From Leeuwenhoekiella marinoflava DSM 3653 (lineage in GTDB: Bacteria; Bacteroidota; Bacteroidia; Flavobacteriales; Flavobacteriaceae): 64,000 nucleotides of DNA. The DNA is taken from assembly GCF_900129005.1 (NCBI RefSeq), contig NZ_FQUN01000004.1:124001-188000 (forward strand). The letters run 5' to 3'. Below the pieces are notes generated by a model that was not told the origin of the DNA, did no database searches, and saw only the letters and a list, made by a program, of their open reading frames with translations. This document shows positions 17,648 to 25,130 of this stretch, piece after piece (position 1 is the first letter of the stretch; each line of letters begins with the position of its first letter). Both the position numbers and the translations under genes were made by a program.

Positions 17648-18919
17648 TCAAAACTTTACTTTGAGGTAATACTCCAGCATACTCTCAAAACCTCGTTTTC
17701 TTAAACGTTTTTGAGTGATCGTAGTCCTCAGTATAGGGCTTTGGGCTACCGCCCAACCTCCCATACGGGTTCTACTCCAGGCATAGGTCTGATCCTGTCT
17801 CACGCCTAATCTTATGAGGTTTTTACGTTTGCGTTCCGGTTTCTTCCAATCGTGCCATATACAATAGCGTAGGCGATTGCGTAGCCATTCATCTACTTTC
17901 TTAAGTTTTGACTGTATAGCTCCCAATCGGAAGTTGTTCAGCCATCCTTTATAGATAGATTTCAGACCTTGTAAGCGCTCTGCCAATGTCAAAGGCAGGG
18001 TTTTTCTGGTGAGATACCTGAGCTTGCGTTTGAGTGTCTGCCAAGCCGATTTTCCTACTACTAACTGATAAGTACCTTTCACACCTTTCTTGTAAATAGG
18101 TGTGAATCTATAGCCCAACACTTTCAAGCTGGAAGGTCTGCGGATACCACTCTTAGAATGATTAACAGGCAGATCGAGCTTCTCTTTTAGAAAAAGATAA
18201 ACTGCATTGCCTATACTTCGTGCTGCCGCTTTTGATTTTGTGTAAATACTAAAATCATCAGCATAGCGGATAAACCTTAGCCCCCTTGCTTTTAAATGCT
18301 TGTCCAGTTGATCCAATAAAATATTGGACAGTAAGGGACTCAACGGGCTGCCCTGCGGCAGTCCTTTCCTGCGCTTGTGTAAGCGACCATTCTTTAAAAT
18401 GGGCGCTCGAAGCCATTTACGGATTAGCCATAAGGTAGTCTGGCACTTAACCTTGTGATGGATAAGCTGAAGTAGTTTGTAGTGCTGGACTTCATCAAAG
18501 AAACTTTTTAAATCGATATCTACTACGTCCTGATACTCATCATTGATGAACTCCTGACTTTTCAGTACCGCTTGTTGCAAGTTCTTCCTCGGACGGAATC
18601 CATAGCTTTCTGCTTCGAATTTTAATTCAAAGTGAATCGCCAGCTGTTGGCTTACCGCCTGTTGAAGCCATCTGTCCACTACAGTAGGGACACCCAGTAA
18701 TCGGGTTTTCCCATTAGGCTTGGGTATTGCTACCCCCTTGATAGCTTGAGGTCTGTAGCTTTTAGAAATAAGTTGGTGTACCACCTCGCTGCGGTGAGCA
18801 TCTATAAATGCCTTTAACGCTGTGGTGGGCATCCCGTCTATTCCTGCAGAGCCTTTATTACGCACTACCCGTTTACAGGCATCGCTAAGGTTTCTGGCTG
18901 CTACTACTTTTGCTATCAT
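17648..18919 (-). CDS. ltrA: Group II intron reverse transcriptase / maturase
   Basis: 423 residues. Reverse transcriptase blocks in order: GSAGIDGMP (23-31), PKPNGKTRLLGVPTVVDR (67-83), DIDLKSFFDEV (134-144), KGLPQGSPLSPLLSNI (185-200), catalytic RYADDFSIY (218-226). Then the thumb/X domain and a C-terminal maturase-like region with LRYCIWHDWKKPERK and GFESMLEYY. No HNH endonuclease domain, as in class C introns. It is encoded in domain IV of the surrounding intron. All catalytic residues are present, so it may be active. Confidence 0.95.
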   Translation of the reverse strand: MIAKVVAARNLSDACKRVVRNKGSAGIDGMPTTALKAFIDAHRSEVVHQLISKSYRPQAIKGVAIPKPNGKTRLLGVPTVVDRWLQQAVSQQLAIHFELKFEAESYGFRPRKNLQQAVLKSQEFINDEYQDVVDIDLKSFFDEVQHYKLLQLIHHKVKCQTTLWLIRKWLRAPILKNGRLHKRRKGLPQGSPLSPLLSNILLDQLDKHLKARGLRFIRYADDFSIYTKSKAAARSIGNAVYLFLKEKLDLPVNHSKSGIRRPSSLKVLGYRFTPIYKKGVKGTYQLVVGKSAWQTLKRKLRYLTRKTLPLTLAERLQGLKSIYKGWLNNFRLGAIQSKLKKVDEWLRNRLRYCIWHDWKKPERKRKNLIRLGVRQDQTYAWSRTRMGGWAVAQSPILRTTITQKRLRKRGFESMLEYYLKVKF

Positions 18920-19421
18920 TTCTAATGTTCCTGTCCTTCTAAGTATGGGCTATCAGTTAAACTGATTCCCGTACGAATCCAGACGTGATTTAACGTTTGG
19001 TCCTTCCCTAATTGTGAGGCCTCTGGAGTTCTGCCCCAGCTCGTTTCCTTTAGGTACTACTACCTCTGCTGACTTCTCCTGTACCAACACGTGGTACTGG
19101 AGATCTCCCCAGGTAAGAACATCTTCTTTCACTCGATTCCTGCCGTATCTACATACCTACCCTTTTGGTAATCGTTGGGCGTTACAATGATGTGCTTGCT
19201 TACCCAAGTAAATATGCCTCTGTATACGGTTCCTGTTCGTCAGTACCGGTCCCGATAGGTATCGGGATTGTAGTCTCGCTTCCTTCAGATGTAACTTCGC
19301 AGTTACCACCCTTGCGACTTACTAATGGTTCGAGGCGTTACCCCCGCCCATAAGGGACTTGCACCCTCTAGATTAATATTTTACCTTTTGGTAAAACAAA
19401 AGATGCCCATACTGGGCACAC

Positions 19422-19549
19422 ACATTGGGTATAGCAAATGCCTCTTCTCCGGTTCCAAAAGGCAGATTTTGGAAAATTTGTTAAATTAGGTTTCAAAAGA
19501 AGTTGTTGGAATAAACCCGGCACTTGCCATACCCGAGACCGTTGGGTGT
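19422..19549 (+). other. attC-like site between Fic and ParDE cassettes (right part, split by the intron)
   Basis: With the intron excised the site runs GGGTACA|AC-ATT then GGGTATAGCAAATGCC (19427-19442), about 75 bases, GGCACTTGCCATACCC (19519-19534) and the core GTTGGGTGTA (19541-19550). The two 16-base arms pair with 14 matches, and GGTTCCAA / TTGGAA..ACC extends the stem inside. This layout (R''-L''-loop-L'-R', with the terminal GTT) is that of an integron attC. The left core GTACAAC has one departure from RYYYAAC; the right core GTTGGGT fits GTTRRRY exactly. Confidence 0.65.
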
Positions 19550-19551
19550 AA

Positions 19552-19583
19552 TTTGGAAATATTACCAATTTTTGGTATTTTTG
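19552..19583 (+). promoter_or_regulatory. parDE promoter
   Basis: TTTG at 19552-19555, 20 bases, TATTTTTG at 19576-19583, then the parD ATG at 19601. It begins one base after the GTTGGGTGTA core, so the cassette carries its own promoter. Confidence 0.65.
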
Positions 19584-19600
19584 AGTATAAAATTGAAATT

Positions 19601-19852
19601 ATGAGTAAAAACACATCAATATCACTCGGAAATTATTTTGACCAATTTGTCAGCAGTCAAGTTTCTGCTGGAAGATATAAAAATGTCAGCGAAGTAATAA
19701 GAGCTGGACTTAGATTATTAGAAAATGAGGAAAGTAAAGTTATTGCCCTTAGAAATGCAATTCAACAAGGCTTGAATAGTCCTATTGTTGAGGATTTTGA
19801 CTTTGATGAAAATCTGAAAAAATTAAAAGCGGAAAGAAGAAAAAATGGCTAA
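19601..19852 (+). CDS. parD: Type II antitoxin, ParD/CopG family
   Basis: 83 residues started at MSKNTSISLGNYFDQFV. The ribbon-helix-helix region has SISLGNYFDQFVSSQVSAGR and YKNVSEVIRAGLRLLE, typical of ParD, followed by an acidic toxin-binding tail. A longer frame starts 16 codons earlier but would begin within the promoter. It ends 8 bases inside parE, the usual translational coupling of a toxin-antitoxin pair. Expected to bind ParE and repress its own promoter. Confidence 0.9.
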   Translation: MSKNTSISLGNYFDQFVSSQVSAGRYKNVSEVIRAGLRLLENEESKVIALRNAIQQGLNSPIVEDFDFDENLKKLKAERRKNG

Positions 19853-20144
19853 AGTTGTATTAAGACAAGAAGCCATTGACGATTTAAATACTATTTGGCT
19901 TTATACTTTCGAAACTTGGTCTGAATCTCAAGCGGACAAATATTACGCAACGATAAAAATGGCGTGTAATGGAATCGCTAATAGTCCATACGTTGGTAAA
20001 GAATATGAAGGAATAAACAAAAACCTTTTAGGATTGAAATCTGAAAAGCATATAATTTTCTATCAAATAATTAATCCCGAAAGAATTGAAATTATTAGAA
20101 TTTTACACGAAAGAATGGATTTGAAAAACAGAATAACCGAATAA
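19845..20144 (+). CDS. parE: Type II toxin, RelE/ParE family
   Basis: 99 residues. RelE/ParE fold markers: VVLRQEAIDDLNTIWLYTFE at the N-terminus, ADKYYATIKMACNGIANSP in the middle, and the C-terminal strand HIIFYQI..ERIEIIRILHERMDLK. ParE members poison DNA gyrase, RelE members cut mRNA; pairing with ParD points to the first. Intact. The stop codon is 5 bases before CTACACCCA, the half-site that matches GTTGGGTGTA at the left of the cassette. Confidence 0.9.
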   Translation: MAKVVLRQEAIDDLNTIWLYTFETWSESQADKYYATIKMACNGIANSPYVGKEYEGINKNLLGLKSEKHIIFYQIINPERIEIIRILHERMDLKNRITE

Positions 20145-20148
20145 AAAA

Positions 20149-20157
20149 CTACACCCA
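20149..20157 (+). other. Half attC-like core after parE, cut by intron 2
   Basis: CTACACCCA is the reverse complement of TGGGTGTAG and matches the GTTGGGTGTA core at 19541 apart from the lost AC. The break falls at the same base as in the Fic cassette site (between GT and T on the minus strand). Confidence 0.55.
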
Positions 20158-20410
20158 GTCGAGTAGGTAAAGGGGAGTTTCACCCCTAAACCTCTCTCAG
20201 AACCGTACGTGAACCTCTCGATTCATACGGCTCTTGTTATGCAAGTCGGTTTGGTCTATTTGTTTAGACCAATTTATAACCCAATTCCCAATGGTAGAAC
20301 AGGTTTGGATAGGACTTTGTAATAAATCAAAGCCATTTAATGGCTTTGATCTTACTTCCCTTGAAGCCTTTATACTTGTTCAATATCCATCTGATCATAC
20401 GGTTGTGCAG
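20158..20410 (-). mobile_element. 3' remnant of a second group II intron
   Basis: Minus strand ends ACCTACTCGAC at 20158, preceded by a domain VI stem (AGGGGTGAAACTCCCCT) and domain V (GAGCCGTATGAATCGAGAGG, TTCACGTACGGTTCTGAGAG at about 20193-20238). Upstream lies the last part of its maturase frame, LHNRMIRWILNKYKGFKGSK then IKAIKWL and a stop at 20327, clearly the C-terminal motif of another intron protein. Everything 5' of base 20410 is lost; the break abuts the HTH fragment. The domain V is unlike that of the intact intron, so this was a separate insertion. Confidence 0.8.
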
Positions 20411-20564
20411 TAAATTGACTCAAGAACAATTAGGAGAATTAGTTGGAGTAAAAAAAGCTCAAATTTCTCGACTTGAAAATAGTACAGGAAATGTGACTTT
20501 TGAAACTGTAATGCGGATTTTTAATGCTTTAGGAGCAAAACTGAATTTAAACCTTCAAATGTAA
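20411..20564 (+). pseudogene. Truncated XRE/HTH regulator, C-terminal half
   Basis: About 50 residues KLTQEQLGELVGVKKAQISR then LENSTGNVTFETVMRIFNAL and GAKLNLNLQM: helices 2-5 of an HTH_3 domain, as found in HigA-type antitoxins. The first helix and start are missing. An open frame runs back to 20340 but its first 24 codons are antisense intron sequence, so the start there is an artefact of the fusion. Together with the loss of the intron 5' end this points to one deletion that joined intron 2 to this cassette. GCCAACAAGCC after the stop may be the remains of its recombination site. Confidence 0.75.
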
Positions 20565-20635
20565 AAATAACGATTTGCCAACAAGCCAGTAACCGTTCCA
20601 CAAGTCTTTTAAACATAAAATCATCAACTCAAATA

Positions 20636-20660
20636 AGCCGCTCTAAGCGGTTTTTCTTTT
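20636..20660 (+). terminator. Small intrinsic terminator after the HTH fragment
   Basis: GCCGCT-cta-AGCGGT (one wobble) followed by TTTTTC and a T-rich run. Confidence 0.55.
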
Positions 20661-20796
20661 TTTGATCATCTGTATTTAGATCGAATTCAGAATCGTTAAA
20701 ACGGATTTATCAATAGTTGTCAGTCTGTTTTTTGGATAAAAATATGAGGCTGAGCATTCCTGCCCTGCTTTTTACCCGTTTTTGAGTGAATTTGAG

Positions 20797-20900
20797 CTAC
20801 TTTTTGAGGTTGTAGGTGATGGCGGAGAGTTGCATACATGTGTTAGCCTGTTTTAATTCTAGGGTATTTAACCCTGCATTAACTAAACATTTCATGAGCT
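20797..20900 (-). pseudogene. Transposase C-terminal remnant
   Basis: Minus strand reads LMKCLVNAGLNTLELKQANT then CMQLSAITYNLKK and a stop at 20797. The ending ...A-x-x-YNLKK is characteristic of the C-terminus of IS1182/IS5-like transposases in Bacteroidota. An in-frame stop lies just upstream (TAG at about 20901) and no further transposase sequence can be read. The rest of 20565-21139 holds nothing else I recognise. Confidence 0.45.
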
Positions 20901-21139
20901 TCTAGAATACCACGGTAAGCATAACCTTAGTGATAGTCGGAAGAAAAATTCACACACACAAGCATACGATTCTTAGTTAAAGACCCCCATATCTCAAAAC
21001 AAACTAATTATACGTATTCAAGAAAACGATCTGTAAAATTGCTTGTGTAATTTTGAATATTTATTATTTTCGGCGTTCAATTTTTACAGAGAAATAAGTT
21101 CCCTTACATTTTTTTAATCAATAGTTTTATTCCCTTTAT

Positions 21140-21783
21140 ATGCGCAATGCTATTTCCCAATCACTGCTTCTAGCACTCATCTTTTCAGTACTTTCATGTC
21201 AGCAAGACGATTCCCTTCCTGAAACAGATTACGCTATTGAATCGGATTCTTATTTGAAAGTAATAAGTAAACATTCAAATCGGTAATAGAGCAGTATCCT
21301 GTAACGGAAGATGAGGTGTTGCTGGTAAATTTCAGATACTTAGATCGTAAAGGTGTTTATAGACCACCTTTTGAAGAAAAGCGTGTGCTAGATAAAGAAA
21401 TGCAGGAAAATCCTGAACTTTTTGAATTGAAATACGGCAATGAATATGTGGAGAGCATACATATAGGAAAACAGTTTTTTATCATTGGCGCTATGAGAAA
21501 TATGCCAACAGATGTTTATGCTGCGAGCGAAATAAAGAAATTGGCAGAAAAGCATATGCATACGCTATTAGGCGGAGATAATAAACTAAGCCTAGAAGAA
21601 ATGGAGGTTTTAAACAAAGTATGGTTTGAAGTGAAGTCCTTCTCAACATTGAAAGTCCATCATAACGGTATAGTTCTAAATACGCCTGAGGATTATGCTG
21701 CTGCTGTGCAAGATTTTAATGATGCCGAAGCTTCAGCGATACATTTAGAATATATTCCGTTTGATCATATGATTCAGAACTGA
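21140..21783 (+). pseudogene. Lipoprotein gene with frameshift
   Basis: ATG at 21140 opens MRNAISQSLLLALIFSVLSC, a lipoprotein signal with the lipobox Cys at residue 20, and runs ...DSYLKVISKHSNR before a stop at 21284. From about 21271 another frame continues without a break: TFKSVIEQYPVTEDEVLLVN ... to 21783. The junction needs one inserted or deleted base near 21265-21280. The second part has a start-like GTG at 21316, but it lacks a signal peptide, so the whole reads as one broken gene (or a base-call error). The mature part has a conserved-looking core FRYLDRKGVYRPPFEE and NMPTDVYAASEIKKLAEKHM. Family not recognised. Confidence 0.65.
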
Positions 21784-21823
21784 TTTCAATTTTCAGTCTG
21801 TAAAAGCAGTTTTTAATCTACTG

Positions 21824-21860
21824 AAAAATCTCTCTAAAGCAAGTTTAGCGGGATTTTTTT
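21824..21860 (+). terminator. Terminator after the broken lipoprotein gene
   Basis: AAAAATCTCTCTAAA / TTTAGCGGGATTTTTTT, stem with wobble pairs and an 8-T tail. Confidence 0.65.
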
Positions 21861-22008
21861 TGGGAATCGTGGTCTTGTTTCTTGTGTTATTTTTAATTCC
21901 GCATTTCTGATTTTTCTTCTTCGGAATGAGGATACTCGTAAAGATTAAATCAGATTCTTAAAATAGTATAGTCTTTGATCAATAAAATAAATTCCTGCTA
22001 ACTGAAAC

Positions 22009-22416
22009 CTAAACCGTCATCTCTTTTTCCAGCAATTGAATAGTATTTTGAATGCGTTCGCGTACCAAATTCATCATCCGCTTATTAAGTGCTGAAGAAT
22101 TGAGAATATACGTGCGGTATTCATCAACCGTGAACTGACCAATAACCATCCCTTTTAAGCTGTTTCTAAACTTAATATCTTTCTGAATCGCATTGGCGAT
22201 ATAATCCATCCTGCGCTCAATAGTCAGGTTGTAAAACACATTTTTGTGCTTAGTGATATAATTGCGAAAAGCTTCAATTAGCAAATCATTTTGCAGTTTA
22301 ACAACCGGTCTCAAGGTTCCGTTTTGAAACTGCTCATCTGCACTCATGCTATCGTTAACACGTGCAGAAGGAATTTCGGGTCTTAAAGCAATTAATTGGG
22401 CGTCTCTGGTGTCCAT
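22009..22416 (-). CDS. Conserved flavobacterial protein of unknown function
   Basis: 135 residues, all-helical appearance, soluble. Recognisable blocks: RDAQLIALRPEIPSARVN, GTLRPVVKLQNDLLIEAFRN, MDYIANAIQKDIKFRNSLKG and FTVDEYRTYILNSSALNKRM. I recall close relatives in many flavobacteria, sometimes labelled 'glyoxalase', but no metal-binding glyoxalase motif is visible and I do not support that name. Single gene. Confidence 0.8.
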   Translation of the reverse strand: MDTRDAQLIALRPEIPSARVNDSMSADEQFQNGTLRPVVKLQNDLLIEAFRNYITKHKNVFYNLTIERRMDYIANAIQKDIKFRNSLKGMVIGQFTVDEYRTYILNSSALNKRMMNLVRERIQNTIQLLEKEMTV

Positions 22417-22668
22417 AATGGGAAGTTTTTTAAAATTACAATTATATAACTAGTTTCAATAAGGAGACCAAAAGAGTTGTAAACGACTTATAAACATTCT
22501 TTTCTTAACCGATAGCTGAGCCCCCTTTTTGTTGAGGTAAGGCTTATAAAAGAGTCTTCCAGTTACAAAAGTAGTATTCAATAGAAGGTGGAACGGGCCT
22601 ACTTTTTATCCGTAGTGAAACTAACGAACGCCGCAGCTCTGGAGGTGGACGGTGGCCTGACGTTTTTT

Positions 22669-22722
22669 GTATCTTTTACTTGTCCTGAGCATTTGTCGAA
22701 GGATGGGCGATGCAAAAGATAA
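22669..22722. repeat. Imperfect inverted repeat of the CCTGAGC...GTCGAAGG type
   Basis: Outer arms TATCTTTT / AAAAGATA and inner TCCT..AGGA around CCTGAGCATTTGTCGAAGG. A related piece CCTGAACAGAAGTCGAGGAG lies at 38448-38467 in the arg operon. The rest of 22417-22832 holds no gene I can support. Confidence 0.55.
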
Positions 22723-22832
22723 TGATAAAATCAAATAAAACACCTAGCGTTAAAGTGCTCTTAATCGCCACACCGCTTTGCCTCTGCATTCTTAAATTTA
22801 AGTTTATTCAGAATTTAAACATGTAATCGAAG

Positions 22833-24191
22833 ATGATTCAATCTATAAACCCATACAATCAGCAGGTTGTATTTGAAACCAAAGAACTTACCAAAAAAGA
22901 AACCGAAGCAGCTATTGATGCTGCTCACAAACGTTTTTTGTCTTGGCGGAAAACTCCGTATTCAGAACGCAGTAAATTGATGCACGCAGCAGCAGCCGAA
23001 CTCAAAAAGAACAAGCAAGAATATGCAGAGACGATGACTTTAGAAATGGGAAAACCCATTGCGCAGTCCATCGCAGAGATTGAAAAATGCGCTTGGGTTT
23101 GTGAATATTATGCAGAACACGCAGAACAGCATTTGGCAAATAAACCAATAGACACCGATGCGGCAGAAAGTTATGTGAGCTACGAGCCGATAGGTGTCGT
23201 GCTTGCTGTAATGCCTTGGAATTACCCGTTTTGGCAAGTCTTTCGCTTTGCGGCTCCGGCATTGATGGCAGGGAACATTGGTATTTTAAAACACGCCAGT
23301 AATGTGATGCAGAGTGCGGCTAATATTCAAAAGGTTTTTGAACGTGCCGGTTTTCCTAAAGCTTGCTTTACCCATTTACCACTGAGCAGTTCTAAGATTG
23401 AAGCGATTATTAAAAATCCAAAAGTAAAAGCTGTGACCCTTACCGGTAGCAAACCAGCGGGTAGTGCTGTGGCTTCAACTGCCGGAAGCGAAATCAAGAA
23501 ATCGGTTTTAGAATTAGGCGGAAGCAATGCGCTTGTGGTTTTTGAAGATTGTAACCTCGAAGAAACTCTTAAAACTGCTGTGCAAGCACGTTTTCAGAAT
23601 ACGGGGCAAAGTTGTATCGCCGGTAAGCGTTTGATTGTACATAAAAATATCGCTAAAGAATTTACCGATAACTATGTAAAGGCTGTTCGCGAACTCAAGA
23701 GCGGGGACCCGATGGATGAAGATACGTTTATAGGTGTGATGGCGCGTCCTGATCTTGCTGAAGAGTTAGCAGCACAATTAGAAGCCAGTGTAAAAGCAGG
23801 TGCCGAAATTTTAATAGGAGGGAAACGTGACAAAGCCTATTTTGAACCAACTGTGGTGACGGGTGTAACTTCGGAAATGTCTTTGTTTAAAGAGGAGACT
23901 TTTGGACCTGTAATTGGCATCACCACTTTTGAGACTGAAGAAGAGGCGGTTGATTTGGTTAATCAATCTGATTTTGGTCTTGGGGTTTCTGTTTTTACAG
24001 AAGATATGCAGCGTGCTAAAAAGCTCGTTCCCTTATTTGATGATGGGGCTGTTTTCGTAAACGAGTTGGTTAAGAGTGATCCGCGATTACCTTTTGGGGG
24101 AACGAAGATTTCGGGATATGGTCGCGAACTTTCAGCAGACGGGATTCTGGAATTTGTAAATCGAAAAACTGTTTATTTCAATAAATACTAA
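22833..24191 (+). CDS. NAD(P)-dependent succinate-semialdehyde dehydrogenase-type aldehyde dehydrogenase
   Basis: 452 residues, the short Sad/YneI-like form that lacks about 30 N-terminal residues of GabD. Seen: AVMPWNYPFWQVFRFAAPAL (cofactor and Asn), VTLTGSKPAGSAVAS, the general base Glu in LELGGSNALVVFED, the catalytic Cys in NTGQSCIAGKRLIVH, and ETFGPVIGITTF. Converts succinate semialdehyde, or a similar aldehyde, to the acid. Single gene. Substrate is inferred from family resemblance only. Confidence 0.9.
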   Translation: MIQSINPYNQQVVFETKELTKKETEAAIDAAHKRFLSWRKTPYSERSKLMHAAAAELKKNKQEYAETMTLEMGKPIAQSIAEIEKCAWVCEYYAEHAEQHLANKPIDTDAAESYVSYEPIGVVLAVMPWNYPFWQVFRFAAPALMAGNIGILKHASNVMQSAANIQKVFERAGFPKACFTHLPLSSSKIEAIIKNPKVKAVTLTGSKPAGSAVASTAGSEIKKSVLELGGSNALVVFEDCNLEETLKTAVQARFQNTGQSCIAGKRLIVHKNIAKEFTDNYVKAVRELKSGDPMDEDTFIGVMARPDLAEELAAQLEASVKAGAEILIGGKRDKAYFEPTVVTGVTSEMSLFKEETFGPVIGITTFETEEEAVDLVNQSDFGLGVSVFTEDMQRAKKLVPLFDDGAVFVNELVKSDPRLPFGGTKISGYGRELSADGILEFVNRKTVYFNKY

Positions 24192-24287
24192 TCGTTTCAG
24201 GTTTCATCGAAAACCATAAAATGTGAATTTTGACGCTTGAATTTTAAATAACTCAGTATTTTTAAAAAATAACGAATAACCCAATCC

Positions 24288-24758
24288 ATGCCCGAAATTA
24301 ATATACGTCTTGTCACCAAAGAAGATACCGACTTTATTTTAAACTTATTGCCAAGTCTTACCGATCCGGAGTTGCCCCATTGGAGAGATCCTGATGTGAT
24401 GCTTGATATTGATCAACGTATCTTAAAATCTGAAATTCACGATGGGAGTGAAAACAATGCCATTTTTATAGCTGAAGATAATGAGACAAAAAAACAACTC
24501 GGTTTTATTTTTCTGGAAATAGGTACTGACTACTATCACAGAGAGCCACACGGTCATATAGCAGACATTATTGTTGCTCCTGACGCACGCGGCCGTGGAA
24601 TAGGCAAACTACTAATGAATAAAGCAGAAGAGTGGACAAAAAAGAGCGGTTATAATTTATTGACGCTAAATGTTTTTGACGACAATAAAAAAGCCCGGAA
24701 ACTCTACCAGTCTTTAGGATTCACTCCAGACTTGACGAAGTATGGTAAGATATTATAG
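24288..24758 (+). CDS. GNAT family N-acetyltransferase
   Basis: 156 residues. Acetyl-CoA-binding motif A is clear: ADIIVAPDARGRGIGKLLMN, with R-G-x-G-x-G/K, followed by motif B with LLTLNVFDDNKKARKLYQSL and GF. Acceptor unknown; the YHREPHGHIAD stretch precedes the beta strand of motif A. Single gene with a shared bidirectional terminator. Confidence 0.9.
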   Translation: MPEINIRLVTKEDTDFILNLLPSLTDPELPHWRDPDVMLDIDQRILKSEIHDGSENNAIFIAEDNETKKQLGFIFLEIGTDYYHREPHGHIADIIVAPDARGRGIGKLLMNKAEEWTKKSGYNLLTLNVFDDNKKARKLYQSLGFTPDLTKYGKIL

Positions 24759-24760
24759 TC

Positions 24761-24807
24761 TTAACTAAAAACTCCCGTTTGTACTACAGACGGGAGTTTT
24801 TAGTTAA
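24761..24807. terminator. Bidirectional terminator
   Basis: TTAACTAAAAACTCCCGT / ACGGGAGTTTTTAGTTAA, 18-base arms around an 11-base loop, between converging genes. It overlaps the stop codon of the minus-strand gene. Confidence 0.92.
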
Positions 24808-25106
24808 GATTTTTTGAGTTTGGTCATAAACTCAAAAATATGCGGTTGCAATTCTTCAAATAGCGGATGATTCTTATTTCTAAGCATAACTTCGGTAAAG
24901 AGTTTAAGGCCTATAGCAAATTCTGTAGATTCTTCTGAGGAATTAAAAAGTTCTTTTGACTTTACCTTCTCTACAATTTCAAAAAGTTCATCGTGGTTGA
25001 CGACTTCTAATTCTAGCTTTTGATCTACTTTCTTTTCTTCTTTTAAAACGGCAACTTGTTCTAAGGTGAGTTTGTAGCGATTTCCTTTTTTAGTTGGGGT
25101 ACTCAT
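24804..25106 (-). CDS. DUF3861 domain-containing protein
   Basis: 100 residues, soluble, charged. The pattern GNRYKLTLEQVAVLKEEKK, then a middle EVVNHDELFEIVEKVKSKELF, and a C-terminal NHPLFEELQPHIFEFMTKLK fits the DUF3861 family. Function unknown. It starts 24 bases before the aldo/keto reductase stop is reached on the same strand and probably shares its transcript. Confidence 0.75.
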   Translation of the reverse strand: MSTPTKKGNRYKLTLEQVAVLKEEKKVDQKLELEVVNHDELFEIVEKVKSKELFNSSEESTEFAIGLKLFTEVMLRNKNHPLFEELQPHIFEFMTKLKKS

Positions 25107-25130
25107 AATATTTTTTTTGGAACTCTAAGA

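Larger units (their letters stand above)
17561..19421 (-). mobile_element. Complete group II intron (IIC-like) inserted in an attC-like site
   Basis: On the minus strand the intron begins GTGTGCCCAG (matches GUGYG), includes 5'-domain motifs GAGGGTGCAAGTCCC and GTCGCAAGGGTGG, then the reverse transcriptase frame, then domain V and a 3' end CCTACTCGAT. Length about 1,861 bases. Removing it joins TGGGTACA to ACATTGGGTA, restoring GGGTACAAC, the partner of GTTGTACCC at the left of the fic gene. The orientation is opposite to the cassette gene, as for known attC-targeting introns. The exact 5' end could be 2 bases further, since GTGTGTG allows two readings. Confidence 0.85.

Noticed and set aside
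21316-21783. Independent gene with GTG start
   Set aside because: The frame stays open upstream to 21271 and the preceding lipoprotein start lacks a body; one frameshifted gene explains both.
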